A DNA stretch of 64,000 nucleotides from Nostoc sp. NIES-3756 (GTDB lineage Bacteria > Cyanobacteriota > Cyanobacteriia > Cyanobacteriales > Nostocaceae). The stretch is from NCBI RefSeq assembly GCF_001548375.1, contig NZ_AP017295.1, forward strand, positions 434,001 to 498,000, given 5' to 3'. The notes under the pieces are model-generated. The model was not told the origin of the DNA and ran no database searches. It saw nothing but the letters and a program-made list of their open reading frames with translations. How positions within the stretch are numbered: the first letter of the stretch is position 1; each line of letters opens with the position of its first letter. The translations under genes and the position numbers were made by a program. Positions 45,247-54,329 of the stretch are shown piece after piece.

Positions 45247-46317
45247 GTGTCACAGCAATTACTGATTAACCTTTCATTTTTCCTGACTAAACCAACAGGT
45301 ATTACTACTTACGCCCTTAACTTATTGCCTCACTTAAAAAAACTTGAGCCTACACTGTTAATCTCTCAAAATCTTCCTAGCTATAATTGTTATCCAATTC
45401 CCGCAAACCAAACAGCAGAGCAGGGGGGAAAAGGTCATTTACGCCGCTTAGTATGGACGCAATTGCAGTTACCAAAAATTTATCATCAACTGCGATCGCA
45501 ACTTTTATTTTCACCATTACCAGAAGCACCTATATATAGCAACTGTCGTTTTGTTGTCATGGCTCATGACTTAATACCGTTGCGCTTTCCCAAACGCTTC
45601 TCACCGTTGACACCATACCATCGCTACTACATCCCACAAGTGCTAAAGCGATCGCAACACGTTATCTGTAACTCTCAAGCTACAGCCGATGATATCATTA
45701 ACTTTTATCAAATTCCAGCTAGTAAAATAACAGCGATTCCTCTAGCACACGATCGCAATCACTTCCATTTTCTCAATTTACCAACTCACAACTACTTTCT
45801 CTACATCGGTAGGCAAGACCTTTATAAAAACTTACAACGTCTTTTCACAGCTTTTGCTGCGTTACCAAACAAGGATTATGAACTGTGGTTAGCGGGGCCG
45901 ACTGACAAACGATATACCCCATTTCTGCAAGCGCAAGTTAGGGAATTGGGAATCACTAATCGTGTGAAATTTCTCGACTACGTGGCTTATAGTGACTTCC
46001 CAACAATTATTAATGGTGCGATCGCCCTTGTTTTCCCTAGTCTTTGGGAAGGCTTCGGTTTCCCCGTTTTAGAAGCTATGGCTTGCGGTACACCTGTCAT
46101 TACCTCAAACCTATCTTCCTTACCTGAAGTCGCTGGTGATGCGGCTATACTCATCAACCCCTACAACACAGCAGAAATCACCGATGCAATGCAGCAGCTA
46201 GCTACGGATACACAATTGCGATCGCAGCTTTCCATCAAAGGTATAGATAGAGCTAATCAATTTAGTTGGGAAAAAACAGGACAAGCCACTGTTGAAGTTT
46301 TATCTCGCTTTTTATAA
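45247..46317 (+). CDS. GT4 glycosyltransferase
   Basis: The 356-residue protein is a GT-B fold family 4 enzyme. It has GITTYALNLLPHLKK near the start, YIGRQDLYKNLQRLFTAFA in the middle, and the donor site LWEGFGFPVLEAMACGTPVITSN at about residue 265. It is the last gene of the polysaccharide cluster on the plus strand and begins at GTG 45247, one base after the previous stop. HIP1 sites reappear in this gene. Confidence 0.86.
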   Translation: MSQQLLINLSFFLTKPTGITTYALNLLPHLKKLEPTLLISQNLPSYNCYPIPANQTAEQGGKGHLRRLVWTQLQLPKIYHQLRSQLLFSPLPEAPIYSNCRFVVMAHDLIPLRFPKRFSPLTPYHRYYIPQVLKRSQHVICNSQATADDIINFYQIPASKITAIPLAHDRNHFHFLNLPTHNYFLYIGRQDLYKNLQRLFTAFAALPNKDYELWLAGPTDKRYTPFLQAQVRELGITNRVKFLDYVAYSDFPTIINGAIALVFPSLWEGFGFPVLEAMACGTPVITSNLSSLPEVAGDAAILINPYNTAEITDAMQQLATDTQLRSQLSIKGIDRANQFSWEKTGQATVEVLSRFL

Positions 46318-46339
46318 GAAGATAATAAGCGATCGCTTC

Positions 46340-46915
46340 TTAAATTAAACTGCAAGAAGTCAGTAGTGCTTTTTCCAGTAGAGTTTTATATTCCTTATCT
46401 TTAATTCGATAAGCGCCAAACCTTTCTAAGTGGGGATTCATCATTTGTGCATCAAACATGACAAATCCCTTTTTGCGTAATCTTTCTACCAGCTTAACCA
46501 TCGCCACCTTAGAACCATCGGGAATGCGGTAAAACATCGATTCACCAATAAACGCACCACTGATGACAATTCCTAAAATCCCGCCAGCTAACTCATCACC
46601 TTGCCATGTTTCAAAACTGTAGGCGTATCCTGTCTGGTATAGTAACCAATAAATTTCCTGTAATTCCTGGGAAATCCAAGTAGTGTCGCGGTTAGCACAG
46701 CCAGCGACTACAGCCGCAAAATCGCGGTTAATCGCCACGGAAAACCTTTCTTGATTCAAAACACGTTGTAAAGATTTAGGATAACGAAATCGCTCATCTA
46801 AAGGTATCAAAGTGCGATCACGGCTACCATACCATCCCAGGCAATCATTGTCATCCGCCATGAGAAAATAGCCTTGAGCGTAGCCTTGAATAATAGAGGC
46901 GATATCATATTGCAT
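46340..46915 (-). CDS. aat: Leucyl/phenylalanyl-tRNA-protein transferase
   Basis: The protein (191 residues from ATG 46915) fits the Aat family: IIQGYAQGYFLMADDND, the FAAVVAGCANRDTTW block, SGAFIGESMFYRIPDGSKVAMVKLVERLR and MMNPHLERFGA. It transfers Leu or Phe from tRNA to proteins with N-terminal basic residues, marking them for ClpAP-type degradation. An upstream start at 46960 would add 15 hydrophobic residues that are not typical. The gene converges on the polysaccharide cluster. Confidence 0.85.
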   Translation of the reverse strand: MQYDIASIIQGYAQGYFLMADDNDCLGWYGSRDRTLIPLDERFRYPKSLQRVLNQERFSVAINRDFAAVVAGCANRDTTWISQELQEIYWLLYQTGYAYSFETWQGDELAGGILGIVISGAFIGESMFYRIPDGSKVAMVKLVERLRKKGFVMFDAQMMNPHLERFGAYRIKDKEYKTLLEKALLTSCSLI

Positions 46916-46984
46916 AGATAAAAATAAAAATATCAGAGGAACGCAGTCTGATGTTATCACTCATCCTCCGCGCTCCTCTGTCTT

Positions 46985-47026
46985 GAAAAGTTTCTTACGG
47001 AGGGAAACCCTCCTACAGAACTTTTC
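46985..47026. repeat. Palindromic intergenic repeat
   Basis: Outer arms GAAAAGTT/AACTTTTC (46985-46992 and 47019-47026) surround GGAGGG/CCCTCC. It lies between the divergent aat and the 109-residue protein, and may be a member of a palindromic repeat family; it could also form a hairpin in the mRNA leader. Confidence 0.65.
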
Positions 47027-47063
47027 GCTGTCTTTCCCCTAGCGTTCCTCTGCGTTTAAGAAG

Positions 47064-47393
47064 ATGACACAACCCATACCACCCATTACCCTACCACCAG
47101 CAGCCAATCCAAACCTTGAAGGTGAATGGTTGCAAGAGCGTTTGCTACGGTGGCTAGATACAGAATTTATCCCAGAAATAGTCAATCAAAAAATTGCTCA
47201 ACGTGCAGCCCAAATTTTTGTCCGCCAGAGGATGGAAGGCGAGAATGACCTTGGTTCTCTGGTAATTGCCATTGTCACAGAGATGCAGGCTTTTGATTTT
47301 TCCAAAAGCTTTTATGGAGAGTTTGCGATCGCCAACGCCGTCAGCGATCTACTCTTAGAAAGTCTAGGTATAGACCATTGTTGTGGACAATAA
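47064..47393 (+). CDS. Hypothetical protein, 109 residues
   Basis: An acidic soluble protein with a Pro-rich start (PIPPITLPPAANPN) and helical body (LQERLLRWLDTEFIPEIVNQKIAQRAAQIFVRQRM). It has no signal peptide and ends with a CC pair. I recognise no family. The frame is clean, the start ATG is 37 bases beyond the palindromic repeat, and the codon use is like that of the neighbours. Confidence 0.65.
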   Translation: MTQPIPPITLPPAANPNLEGEWLQERLLRWLDTEFIPEIVNQKIAQRAAQIFVRQRMEGENDLGSLVIAIVTEMQAFDFSKSFYGEFAIANAVSDLLLESLGIDHCCGQ

Positions 47394-47397
47394 AGTT

Positions 47398-47476
47398 AGT
47401 CCGTAGTCAATAGTCCATAGTCAATAGTCCATAGTCAAAAGTATGAAACTGTTGACTGTTGACCGTTGACTGTTGA
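47398..47476. repeat. Heptamers AGTCAAT/AGTCCAT and GTTGACT
   Basis: TAGTCAATAGTCCATAGTCA units (47398-47438) and GTTGACTGTTGACCGTTGAC units (47449-47476) face each other as imperfect inverted copies between convergent genes. Confidence 0.75.
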
Positions 47477-47779
47477 CTACCAACTAGACTTAACAACCCC
47501 AGGTAAAAGACCTTCGTGCGCCCATTCCCGGAGGACGTTCCGAGATAGCCCGAAGTCACGATAAACACCTCTAGGACGACCAGTTACCCAGCAACGGTTA
47601 CGGCGACGGTTAGGTGCGCTGTTGCGTGGTAGCTGTTGGATCTGGCGGTGAATTTCTAACTTATCTAGAGGAGATTCAGTCGTTCTGAAATCTTCTAATA
47701 AAGCTTCCCGCTTTGCAGAATATTTTTCTACCAACTTAGCGCGTTTCTTCTCGCGCTCAATCATGCTTTTCTTTGCCAT
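47477..47779 (-). CDS. rpsN: 30S ribosomal protein S14
   Basis: The 100-residue protein is the long, zinc-free form: [20 protein letters not shown] at the start, and [29 protein letters not shown] at the end. It is a small-subunit protein close to the decoding centre. It stands alone, away from the main ribosomal operon, as is common in cyanobacteria. Confidence 0.96.
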   Translation of the reverse strand: MAKKSMIEREKKRAKLVEKYSAKREALLEDFRTTESPLDKLEIHRQIQQLPRNSAPNRRRNRCWVTGRPRGVYRDFGLSRNVLREWAHEGLLPGVVKSSW

Positions 47780-47853
47780 AAATTAATTCAACAATTTTGA
47801 CAGCATTTTCCATTCTACATTTAGGAATGGCTAATCGTCTTTATTTTTCCCAT

Positions 47854-48546
47854 CTATCCAACAATAATTATTTTCGTCTTAGATGGGCATAAATCCGCCA
47901 GTTCGCAAGCCTCACATATAGGAGAACGGGCTTTACACACAGCACGACCATGATAAATTAGCCGAATCGACCAATTTTCCCAATCTGGTTGAGGTAATAA
48001 CTTCATTAAATCTTGTTCAATGTGAATCGGGTTTGGATACTTAGTTAAACCCAAGCGTTGACTGAGGCGCTTCACATGAGTATCGACCGTCACCCCAGCA
48101 TTAATACCATAAGCATGAGCTAAAACCACATTTGCCGTCTTCCGCGCCACACCAGGTAGTTTTAACAACTGTTCCATTGTGTTAGGAACCACAGAGTTAT
48201 AATCATTCACAATCATCCGACAGGCGGCTTGAATGTTCTTCGACTTATTGCGATAAAACCCTGTAGAACGTACCAAGTTTTCTAACTCTGTTAAATCAGC
48301 ATTCGCTAAACTAGGCGCATCAGGAAAGCGACTAAATAAAGCTGGCGTAACTAAATTCACTCGCTCGTCTGTACACTGGGCAGAGAGAATAGTTGCGACT
48401 AACAACTGTACTGGTGTGGTGTAGTTTAGTGAACAAGTTGCATCAGGATAAAGACGCTTCAGGCGAGAGAGAATTTCTAACGCCCGTTGCTTTTTAGGTA
48501 AGGATTTGCGTTTAGTCGTAATCACTGGAACAATTTTTGCACCCAC
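47854..48546 (-). CDS. nth: Endonuclease III
   Basis: The 230-residue DNA glycosylase/lyase has the helix-hairpin-helix LPGVARKTANVVL, the catalytic Asp in VDTHVKRL, the catalytic Lys in SAQCTDERVN context, and a 4Fe-4S site C-x6-C-x2-C-x5-C at the end (CKARSPICEACELADLC). It removes oxidised pyrimidines from DNA. Its 5' end overlaps the 3' end of the upstream rseP gene by 25 bases, which suggests co-transcription. Confidence 0.93.
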   Translation of the reverse strand: MGAKIVPVITTKRKSLPKKQRALEILSRLKRLYPDATCSLNYTTPVQLLVATILSAQCTDERVNLVTPALFSRFPDAPSLANADLTELENLVRSTGFYRNKSKNIQAACRMIVNDYNSVVPNTMEQLLKLPGVARKTANVVLAHAYGINAGVTVDTHVKRLSQRLGLTKYPNPIHIEQDLMKLLPQPDWENWSIRLIYHGRAVCKARSPICEACELADLCPSKTKIIIVG

Positions 48547-49616
48547 TCCAACTGGGTAGTTAACTGGGTGGTTTCTTTAACGATGAGGAAAATACCCAAG
48601 CCCAACAGTAGCACCAGACCAGTTTGCATGACACTTTCTTGAATGCGGTTAGGTAAGGGCTTACCGCGTACACCTTCAATTAATAAAAATGCTAGTTGTC
48701 CACCATCCAAAGCCGGAAGGGGCAGAATATTGATGACTGCCAAGTTGATGCTAATCAAAGCCGCAAAGAAGAACAAGCTACCTGTATCATTTTGGGCAAT
48801 GTTAGCGCCAATTTCGACTATTTTGATAGGGCCTGCAACTTGAGAGGCTGTTTCGCCAAAATTAGTGATTAGCTGCCCAAAGCCTTTAAATGTCATGATG
48901 ACAATGCGCTGAAATTCACTAGCACCAACGCTAAAAGCTTTAGTTATACTCACCGGACGGCGTTCTAGTTTACCGTTAGGCGCAAGCCCAATGCCAATGC
49001 TACCACCAGCTGATTTGGCTTCAGGAGTAACATTAACTGATAGCCTTTCGTCTCCACGGGCAACTTGCAGTTGAATAGATTTACCTGGGCTATTTTTAAT
49101 GATGTCTCTTAATGCGTCTATTTCTTGTAGGGAAGTACTGAACTGCTTTTGATTGGCTGCAAGAATGACATCCCCTGGTTTGAGTCCAGCGTCAGTTGCA
49201 ACAGCACTCACCTCTGGCGCTAATTGCTGAATTAACACCCCTGGCTGGCTGGCTTGACCAATACCAACCAAGCCCACCTGGGCAACCAGTAGCATATAAG
49301 CAAAAATTAAATTAGCGATGACACCTGCACTGATGACGATCGCCCGATCTAAAATAGGACGGTTACGCAGCAAATTCGGGTCATTGGGGGGAATCTCACT
49401 ATCGGGGTCATCATCGGGAAAACCGACGAAGCCACCCAAAGGAAACGCTCTTACAGCATATTCAGTTTCTGCACCTTGATACTTCCACAAAACAGGCCCA
49501 AATCCAAGAGAAAAGCGGTTGACATGAATACCTTGAGAACGGGCGGCGACAAAATGTCCCAACTCGTGTACCAAGATTAATACCGCCAAGACTGCGATCG
49601 CTGCTAAAACTGACAT
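48522..49616 (-). CDS. rseP: RIP metalloprotease RseP-like (site-2 protease with PDZ)
   Basis: The 364-residue membrane protease has HELGHF near residue 17, a PDZ domain (~130-210) with LKPGDVILAANQKQ, and the C-terminal NILPLPALDGGQ. It cuts membrane-bound regulators after a first cut elsewhere. Four membrane segments are visible. nth overlaps its 3' end on the same strand. Confidence 0.92.
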   Translation of the reverse strand: MSVLAAIAVLAVLILVHELGHFVAARSQGIHVNRFSLGFGPVLWKYQGAETEYAVRAFPLGGFVGFPDDDPDSEIPPNDPNLLRNRPILDRAIVISAGVIANLIFAYMLLVAQVGLVGIGQASQPGVLIQQLAPEVSAVATDAGLKPGDVILAANQKQFSTSLQEIDALRDIIKNSPGKSIQLQVARGDERLSVNVTPEAKSAGGSIGIGLAPNGKLERRPVSITKAFSVGASEFQRIVIMTFKGFGQLITNFGETASQVAGPIKIVEIGANIAQNDTGSLFFFAALISINLAVINILPLPALDGGQLAFLLIEGVRGKPLPNRIQESVMQTGLVLLLGLGIFLIVKETTQLTTQLEWVQKLFQ

Positions 49617-49720
49617 AAAGCAAATTAATCAAAAATATGCGGATATATATTTTTATTGTAGTAGCTTGACAACAGGTGTAGAGATTCCCGCCATCCTACA
49701 ATACTGAGACTATACCTGAG

Positions 49721-49896
49721 TTAGAGACATTCACAGTCTTCTTCGTTAATGATAGGACTGACGATATCACCTAATGTTTTACCTTTACCTGCAATAGATA
49801 CAGGAGCAGTGCGGCGTTTCTTAGATGGTAAAGTTTCTTCTATAAAGGTAACAATGACACGGGCAGTATTAACTTGTGGCTGTATGATTACAAAGT
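49721..49896 (-). pseudogene. Remnant of a small antitoxin-like gene
   Basis: The minus-strand frame ending at TAA 49721 encodes PQVNTARVIVTFIEETLPSK, then SIAGKGKTLGDIVSPI and a tail EEDCECL. From memory, cyanobacterial AbrB- or DUF-type antitoxins end in AGKxKTLGDIVSPIVDEEDWECL-like tails. Upstream the frame has no start codon before a stop near 49905, so the N-terminal half is gone. No toxin gene lies downstream. Confidence 0.5.
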
Positions 49897-49954
49897 TTCA
49901 TAAAAATGTAGAGACGCTATCTAAAACGCCTCTACTGATTAACCAAATGTCTCA

Positions 49955-51235
49955 TTACAACACTTCACGCCCTAAGAACGGTCGCAACACTTCAGGTATC
50001 TGAATTGTCCCATCTGGCTGCTGATAATTTTCCAAAATAGCAGCCATTGTCCGCCCTACGGCCAAGCCGGAACCGTTGAGGGTATGTACAAACTGAGTCC
50101 CCTTCTTCCCGGCTTCTTTAAACCGAATATCAGCCCGTCTTGCTTGGAAGTCTACAAAATTGGAACAGCTAGAAATCTCCCTATATTTACCAGAAGAAGG
50201 TAGCCACACCTCTAAATCATAGGTTTTCGTCGATGAAAAACCTAAATCACCACTACATAAATTGATGACTCGATAAGGCAACTTTAAAGCCTGTAAAATT
50301 GCTTCCGCATTCGCAACCAATTTTTCCAACTCATCAAAGGAAGTGCTAGGGTGAACAAATTTCACCAACTCTACTTTATTGAATTGATGCAGGCGAATTA
50401 ACCCCCGCATATCCCGCCCATAGCTACCAGCTTCCCGCCGGAAACAGGGAGTATAAGCACAATGGTAAATAGGTAAATCATCCGCCGCGAGAATTTCGCC
50501 CCTGTACAGGTTCGTCACAGGTACTTCTGCTGTGGGAATTAACCACAAATCATCATCAGCACATCTAAAGCTTTCTTCCGCAAACTTGGGTAACTGACCA
50601 GTCGCCGTCAAAGATGCACTATTAACCAATAGTGGTGGACTAACTTCCACATACCCGGCTTGAGTTTGCATATTCAGCATCAACTGAATTAATGCTCGCT
50701 CTAAAGCCGCACCCGCCCCTATCAAATTCACAAAGCGACTTTGGGCAACTTTTACAGCTCGTTCCACGTTGAGAATACCCAACTTTTCACCGATTTCCCA
50801 ATGCGGGAGAATGTTCGGATTTTGAGGTATGTACTCATCACCCCAACGTCTTACCTCGACATTCTCATTTTCACTTTTACCTACAGGTGTATATTCACTA
50901 GGTAAATTAGGAATTGCGAGTATAAGTTGCTCAATTTCCGCCTTAAGTTCTTTTTCCCTCGGTTCTAGTTCACTTAATTGGGCTTTAACAGCATTACCCT
51001 CATCCCGTAGAGACTGAATTTCCGGGTCTTGAGGATTTATTCCAGATTTAATCTTCTGCCCGACGATTTTACCAATTTCATTACTCCGGGCTTGAAGTTG
51101 ACTGCGGGTCGCTTCCAATTCCCTTTGTTGCTTATCCAACTGCAATATAGGCTGAATGTCATACGTACCATTGCGACTATTCAACCGTTCTTGAACTAAT
51201 TGCGGATTTTCCCGTATTTGCTTAATATCCAGCAC
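49955..51235 (-). CDS. serS: Seryl-tRNA synthetase
   Basis: The 426-residue class II synthetase has the N-terminal helical arm (residues ~30-100) that holds tRNA-Ser, motif 2 [21 protein letters not shown], and motif 3 [15 protein letters not shown]. It charges tRNA with serine. Length and motifs are as expected for the family. Confidence 0.97.
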   Translation of the reverse strand: MLDIKQIRENPQLVQERLNSRNGTYDIQPILQLDKQQRELEATRSQLQARSNEIGKIVGQKIKSGINPQDPEIQSLRDEGNAVKAQLSELEPREKELKAEIEQLILAIPNLPSEYTPVGKSENENVEVRRWGDEYIPQNPNILPHWEIGEKLGILNVERAVKVAQSRFVNLIGAGAALERALIQLMLNMQTQAGYVEVSPPLLVNSASLTATGQLPKFAEESFRCADDDLWLIPTAEVPVTNLYRGEILAADDLPIYHCAYTPCFRREAGSYGRDMRGLIRLHQFNKVELVKFVHPSTSFDELEKLVANAEAILQALKLPYRVINLCSGDLGFSSTKTYDLEVWLPSSGKYREISSCSNFVDFQARRADIRFKEAGKKGTQFVHTLNGSGLAVGRTMAAILENYQQPDGTIQIPEVLRPFLGREVL

Positions 51236-51406
51236 AAATTTTTCTCAGTCTTTCGCCTATCTTCCTGCCAACACATCAGCATATACTGATTTTGACTCGC
51301 TGTGCCAGGAAAAGCAATCATAAATATCTAAAGAAGGTCTATGTGATTAGGAAAAATACTCGTTGAGGCTTTTAACTGTTAACAGTCAACTGTCAACAGT
51401 AAACAA

Positions 51407-51985
51407 TTAAGATTTATTGATGCGATTTAACAGCCACAGCGACCCAACTAACCCACAAAAGTGAGCTGAGACTGTGTTAATGTTTGCTTGCACTACCAAC
51501 ATATCTAGACCACTAATGATGCGTGTAGGGTCAAATAATTGAGTTGTTACAGCTTGGGGAGATATTGACCTAGCAACTAATGTACCAACGATCGCCTGCG
51601 CTCCCAACAATGTTAATACTGTTCCCCCCAAATTAATCCACAGTCCCAAGCGTAATACTTGAACTGTCTCTACCTTCCGAGGGCGGTTACTTGGGTTGGA
51701 GGATAATAGTTGACTACCAATTCTAGTGTAACGATAGGCTAAATAAATACCCCCTCCCAAGACCAACAAGCCACAAACTGCTAGAAACACTCCAAACCCA
51801 GTCCCAGGATTGTTATTTGGGCTACCTGATCTTTGACTAAAGATGCCAAACAATAACACGATGATGCCAGAAATTACACCTAAGACTAACTGAATCCAAA
51901 AGCTAATCCAACCAGTGAGGCGAAAAGTCTGACCAATTGAGCGGAGAGTAGAGGAAGACGATGGAGCGTCGCGGTTCTGTGACAT
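51407..51985 (-). CDS. DUF3611 family membrane protein
   Basis: From ATG 51985 the protein is 192 residues and begins MSQNRDAPSSSST; the in-frame start at 52033 would add 16 hydrophobic residues. Four membrane segments are seen: ISFWIQLVLGVISGIIVLLFG, FGVFLAVCGLLVLGGGIYLAY, LGLWINLGGTVLTLLGAQAIVGTLVA and a C-terminal one. The RKVETVQVLRLGLWIN block and the RSIGQTFRLTGWISFW start resemble DUF3611, a plant and cyanobacterial family of unknown function. Confidence 0.75.
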   Translation of the reverse strand: MSQNRDAPSSSSTLRSIGQTFRLTGWISFWIQLVLGVISGIIVLLFGIFSQRSGSPNNNPGTGFGVFLAVCGLLVLGGGIYLAYRYTRIGSQLLSSNPSNRPRKVETVQVLRLGLWINLGGTVLTLLGAQAIVGTLVARSISPQAVTTQLFDPTRIISGLDMLVVQANINTVSAHFCGLVGSLWLLNRINKS

Positions 51986-52532
51986 ACTGCTCACCAACGA
52001 AGCAAAAGCGCAATTAATTAACACCCATACCAAAGGTAGGGGGCTGATCTTAAATAGTATCTCGATTTCGCCCTCGTGGACTAAGCATTTGCTAGTTTTC
52101 CAGGGAAGAGGACTTGGGAAGATGAGAAAGATGAACTATGGACTTTTGACTAATGACTAATAACTAATGACTATTTATTAAAGTTACAGACAAAACAGCA
52201 TTTTACCTGTAAAATTTCTTCGATAGCATCTTACGTTTCAGCAGTTCTCAACTAACTCGGCATTACTTAACACCAAGATAGTGACAAAATCACTGTCTTG
52301 ATTGCTCCTCACCACACTAACTTAGAGCCAGGTAGGGACGCACTTATCTGTGCGTTTCCAAAGTTTTTGCATCTGCCCTGTGTTTTTCATGGCGTAGGTA
52401 ATTATTTACTGTTTACGCCAAAAAATTCTGTATAGGTAGCGCTATATACTTACCCCTTGAGTAGTAGTGCTATACACTAACAACAAAGCAGTAAATTCCA
52501 CAGTAAGCAATACTTTTAGCCATCACTAACTT
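51986..52532. other. Gene-free region with heptamer repeats
   Basis: It contains TAATGACTAATAACTAATGAC-type units near 52149-52172 and otherwise A+T-rich sequence. It separates divergent genes and holds the promoters of the DUF3611 and PadR genes. No other signal was found. Confidence 0.55.
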
Positions 52533-52880
52533 ATGAAACTTGAGGATATATATAAATTTTTTGAAAATCCTCCGCCAACTTACCTTTGCCAGGAAGTAGC
52601 TATTTGCTACATTCTGCATGTTTTACTCCAAGGTGAATCTTACGGAACCGAGTTAATTCAGCAAATAGAAACTGAACACCCAACCTATCGACTTTCAGAT
52701 ACTGTGCTTTATAGCGCAATCAAATTTCTGGAAGACAATAAAGCCATTACCGGGTATTGGAAGAAGTTGGAAGGGCGGGGGCGGCCCAGGCGAATGTATC
52801 AAGTTTCTCCAGAATGGCAACAGCAAGCCCAAGAATTAGCTCGGCTTTGGCAAAATTACATTCACGGGAGGACAAATTAA
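52533..52880 (+). CDS. PadR family transcriptional regulator
   Basis: The 115-residue protein has a winged helix of the PadR type: EVAICYILHVLLQGESYGTELIQQI, then the recognition helix with SDTVLYSAIKFLEDNKAI and the wing EGRGRPRRMYQVSPEW. It binds DNA as a dimer. The C-terminal dimer helix (QELARLWQNYIHG) is short. It has an adjacent membrane protein gene 52 bases downstream that may be its target or simply share its transcript. Confidence 0.85.
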   Translation: MKLEDIYKFFENPPPTYLCQEVAICYILHVLLQGESYGTELIQQIETEHPTYRLSDTVLYSAIKFLEDNKAITGYWKKLEGRGRPRRMYQVSPEWQQQAQELARLWQNYIHGRTN

Positions 52881-52932
52881 CCAATAATTAGTAATGAGTC
52901 AGTCTACCCCTGTTAAACATTAGTCATTATTT

Positions 52933-53463
52933 ATGGATACTGCTGTTCTGCCATCAACGTTTGTACTCACCTTGTTGCTAGCAGTTGGGTTGTTCTTCTT
53001 CATTCGAGCATCAACTAAAGACCGCACACAAACAACGCAACTCATATCCGAGCAAGAAGAAGCTGTTTTTATGCCTCAATTACAAGAGTATTTTCGTTCT
53101 CGTTCCTACCGAGTGGCAGAGGTAGACCATGAAAAAAACCAAGTGACTTTTGAAGGGTTCGTTAAACCCAGCATATTTTTAGCTGTATTTCTCACACTGC
53201 TAGCATCTGCTGGCTTGTTTTGTTTGTCTTTGGTTTTTGCTCTGTTGTTCCCTAGATTCGGTAATATTTTTTTTGTATTAGTATTATTTGCGCCTTTAAG
53301 TGGGCTTTTTTATTGGCGCAAAGCTGGCAGACTTGAAAAAGTTTTGCTGAAGCTAGAACCCCAAGCTAATCAGCAGCAAACTTTTAGTAAAATCACTGTG
53401 GTTGCTCACCGGGACGAATTAATCGAGTTACAAAGGGTATTACCTTTAAAGGCTGCTGAATAG
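52933..53463 (+). CDS. Cofactor assembly of complex C subunit B-like protein (CCB2/CCB4 family)
   Basis: The 176-residue protein has an N-terminal membrane segment (LTLLLAVGLFFFIRAST), a cytoplasmic part with YFRSRSYRVAEVDHEKNQVTFEGFV, and two further membrane segments (IFLAVFLTLLASAGLFCLSLVFA and IFFVLVLFAPLSGLFYW). I recall the FEGFV-P-FLA arrangement from the CCB family, needed for attaching haem ci' to cytochrome b6 of the b6f complex. The identification is by memory and moderately sure. Confidence 0.6.
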   Translation: MDTAVLPSTFVLTLLLAVGLFFFIRASTKDRTQTTQLISEQEEAVFMPQLQEYFRSRSYRVAEVDHEKNQVTFEGFVKPSIFLAVFLTLLASAGLFCLSLVFALLFPRFGNIFFVLVLFAPLSGLFYWRKAGRLEKVLLKLEPQANQQQTFSKITVVAHRDELIELQRVLPLKAAE

Positions 53464-53680
53464 GTGTGTAGATGCCTGATGTACATTTATTTCTTCACAA
53501 ACCGCAGTTTACAAAGACAGAAGCTGGAGAATCACTAGTACTAAATGGCAAAATCGAATCTAAAATATATCAATTCTCCATAACCGAGAAACCCTGATAG
53601 GATTCAGCTTTCTCAATCTGGAATTGATACGACCCTATATTTCGCCCTTTGCCTTTTACCTATGCCTTTTGTACTAGTGT

Positions 53681-53715
53681 AGTTTTTCCCTACGCCTCTA
53701 ATCGTAGGGAAAACT
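53681..53715. repeat. Long hairpin AGTTTTTCCCTACG
   Basis: AGTTTTTCCCTACG (53681-53694) pairs with CGTAGGGAAAACT (53703-53715) with one bulge. No T run follows. It may be a terminator or a repeat arm between the convergent CCB-like and DUF3155 genes. Confidence 0.6.
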
Positions 53716-53762
53716 GTAGTATGCTGACAGAGTTTTCTGAACAATCCACAGGAGAAAAGTAA

Positions 53763-53870
53763 AGTTCAACTCTCACTTCTGGGTTTTGTTTGCTCTATCC
53801 TGATTCTCTTCTGCATCATGAGAACAGAAATCAACCCAGACAAACCAAATTGGTTTGTTGAGAGTTAACT
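53763..53870. repeat. Three-part nested inverted repeat
   Basis: The outer arms AGTTCAACTCTCA and TGAGAGTTAACT (53763-53775, 53859-53870) close a junction. Inside, TCTGGGTT/AACCCAGA (53778-53785, 53833-53840) encloses TTCTC/GAGAA, and a separate perfect hairpin ACAAACCAA/TTGGTTTGT lies at 53840-53858. The arrangement looks like a folded RNA or a palindromic mobile repeat. Confidence 0.55.
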
Positions 53871-54011
53871 TTCCAATTACATTTGGACTAGCTGTACTGG
53901 CAAATCAGTTACAAACTTAAAAAAATTGGAAATTTTGCCTAAACTGAACATTTTTGCCAGTTAAATGATTGTCAGAAGCTGCACTTAATTCGTAAGATAA
54001 TCATTTATGAC

Positions 54012-54329
54012 TCAGCGACTGCCTACTGCCACTGGTTCTGCACCTGCGGGAGACTCTAACACCCGTAGGCTAGGAAATAAGAAATGATTTTCTTCAACGT
54101 ATTGAGCGCCAAACAGCCCTTTCTCTGCCCAAAAATAACGGTCTGTAGTGTGTTCGTTTCGCTTTACGAGTAGCAACGCCGGTGGCAAGATACCTTCAGC
54201 TTGAATAAATTTCCTGGCTGCTGTCACAGGTTTCTCTTCGCCGCTTTCGATGCTATATTGAGGCACATGTTCTAAAATACGCCGTCCTTCTTGGCGACGA
54301 CGACTCTTTCTTTTACGTCTCCTTGCCAA
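54012..54329 (-). CDS. DUF3155 family protein
   Basis: The 105-residue protein starts at TTG 54329 (MARRRKRKSRRRQEGRRILE). I choose it because GAGGAGG (complement of 54338-54344) is placed as a ribosome site and because the family starts like this. A longer frame from 54389 would add 20 residues without a ribosome site. The N-terminus is very basic, and the rest (VTAARKFIQAEGILPPALLLVKRNEHTTDRYFWAEKGLFGAQY) is conserved in my memory of cyanobacteria. Function is unknown. Confidence 0.8.
   Translation of the reverse strand: MARRRKRKSRRRQEGRRILEHVPQYSIESGEEKPVTAARKFIQAEGILPPALLLVKRNEHTTDRYFWAEKGLFGAQYVEENHFLFPSLRVLESPAGAEPVAVGSR

Larger units (their letters stand above)
53464..54011. other. 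550-bp spacer between convergent genes, with nested hairpins
   Basis: There is no gene. The interesting part is 53681-53870, described separately; outside it I see nothing but A+T-rich sequence. Confidence 0.5.

Noticed and set aside
49749..50003. 84-residue plus-strand frame
   Set aside because: It is antisense to the antitoxin remnant and overlaps the 3' end of serS.
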